Below, piece after piece: positions 11,918-12,269 of a stretch of 12,269 bases of DNA. How positions within the stretch are numbered: position 1 is the first letter of the stretch; the number at the start of each line of letters is the position of its first letter. The notes beneath the pieces were generated by a model. That model was not told the origin of the DNA. It worked only from the letters and a program-made list of their open reading frames with translations, and did no database searches. The DNA is from an uncultured Collinsella sp. (GTDB taxonomy: Bacteria > Actinomycetota > Coriobacteriia > Coriobacteriales > Coriobacteriaceae), in contig CAAGCW010000004.1 of the NCBI GenBank assembly GCA_900768435.1, positions 1 through 12,269 of the forward strand, read 5' to 3'. The position numbers and the translations under genes are program-made.

Positions 11918-12269
11918 TGGCCATGACACGACTCTCCGACCCGACGCCGCGCATGACTCTCCCGCGGGCCCTGCTCTCCGAGGCCCTGCGCCTGGCGCGC
12001 TCCCCGCTCTCGGCGGTGCACCTCGCCTGCGGCCTGGCAGCCGGTCTTGCCTGCGGCGAGTACTTCTCCGTAACCCGATGGGACCCGGCGCTGGGCGCGG
12101 ACGCCTACGCCCAGTTCCTCGGCGCCCTCATGCCGCTCATGTCCGCCATCGTCTGCGGGCTCGCCGTGGACGAGGAGCGCGCTGCCGGGCGCCTCGCTAA
12201 CCTCACGGCGGTCCCCTCGCGCGGGCGCGCCGTCGCGGCGAAGCTGCTCGCCCTTGCGGCGCTCGGCGC
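11917..12269 (+). CDS. lanG: Lantibiotic-protection permease LanG/MutG type, N-terminal part
   Basis: The frame is open from the ATG at 11917 to the window edge (117 codons, no stop), so the gene is cut at its 3' end. Hand translation gives an N-terminus LLSEALRLARSPLSAVHLAC followed by a membrane helix, a polar loop EYFSVTRWDPALGADAY, a second helix with LMPLMSAIVCGLAVDEE, then AAGRLANLTAVPSRGRAV. The VCGL---EE-AG---NL--VPSR pattern is typical of MutG/SpaG permeases. A second ATG at 11923 is possible; GAGGAG (11906-11911) favours 11917. Overlap with the lanE stop implies coupled translation and a LanFEG complex. Full-length members are roughly 230-250 residues, so about half is visible. Confidence 0.85.
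   Translation, partial: MAMTRLSDPTPRMTLPRALLSEALRLARSPLSAVHLACGLAAGLACGEYFSVTRWDPALGADAYAQFLGALMPLMSAIVCGLAVDEERAAGRLANLTAVPSRGRAVAAKLLALAALG

Overview
The window looks like a chromosome segment of a Coriobacteriia member, most likely Collinsella or a close relative. That is inferred from gene content and actinobacterial synteny, not from a database search. Two actinobacterial neighbourhoods are visible. The first is a LysM protein followed by nrdR and dut (compare chiZ-nrdR beside lexA in mycobacteria). The second is pgsA, a GarA-like FHA protein and an FtsR-like MerR regulator (compare pgsA2-garA-Rv1828 in M. tuberculosis). Most of the window has moderate GC: 33 of 60 bases in a hand-counted stretch of trxB. 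The right end is much richer: 46 of 60 bases in a hand-counted stretch at 11401-11460.

Layout. 122-1514 (+): LysM membrane protein, nrdR and dut, covering division control and deoxynucleotide supply. A 12-bp inverted repeat buries the nrdR start codon. 1515-1977: a 463-bp convergent intergenic region packed with repeats: three related copies of a dispersed element in both orientations, a 103-bp hairpin and a 47-bp palindrome. 1978-3279 (-): a GT28 / MGDG-synthase-like glycosyltransferase, divergent from trxB (3398-4336, +), which ends at a clear terminator. 4490-5101 (+): a DUF1836 protein, convergent with degV (5175-6041, -) across a shared two-way terminator. A 15-base motif recurs upstream of both of these genes.

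6207-10025 (-): a probable run of pgsA-like, FHA (garA-like), MerR (ftsR-like), apt and a secreted NlpC/P60 hydrolase, with gaps of 66, 3, 40 and 32 bp and a terminator at the end. It joins phospholipid synthesis, a phospho-regulated FHA switch, a cell-division regulator, purine salvage and wall hydrolysis. 10026-10421 is intergenic, with a long hairpin and the change in base composition. 10422 to the right edge (+): a tightly coupled lantibiotic-immunity ABC transporter, LanF-LanE-LanG, with LanG cut by the window edge. No lantibiotic precursor or modification gene is visible, so this looks like a self-standing resistance module gained by transfer.

Several starts were moved inward because the Shine-Dalgarno (SD) sequence fits an internal codon better: LysM 122, GT28 3279, trxB 3398, DUF1836 4490, apt 7897, FHA 9254 and pgsA GTG 10025. 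I see no convincing RNA gene, CRISPR array or insertion sequence. The clearest novelty candidates are the regulatory structures (nrdR start hairpin, shared DUF1836/degV motif), the repeat cluster and the transferred LanFEG block.
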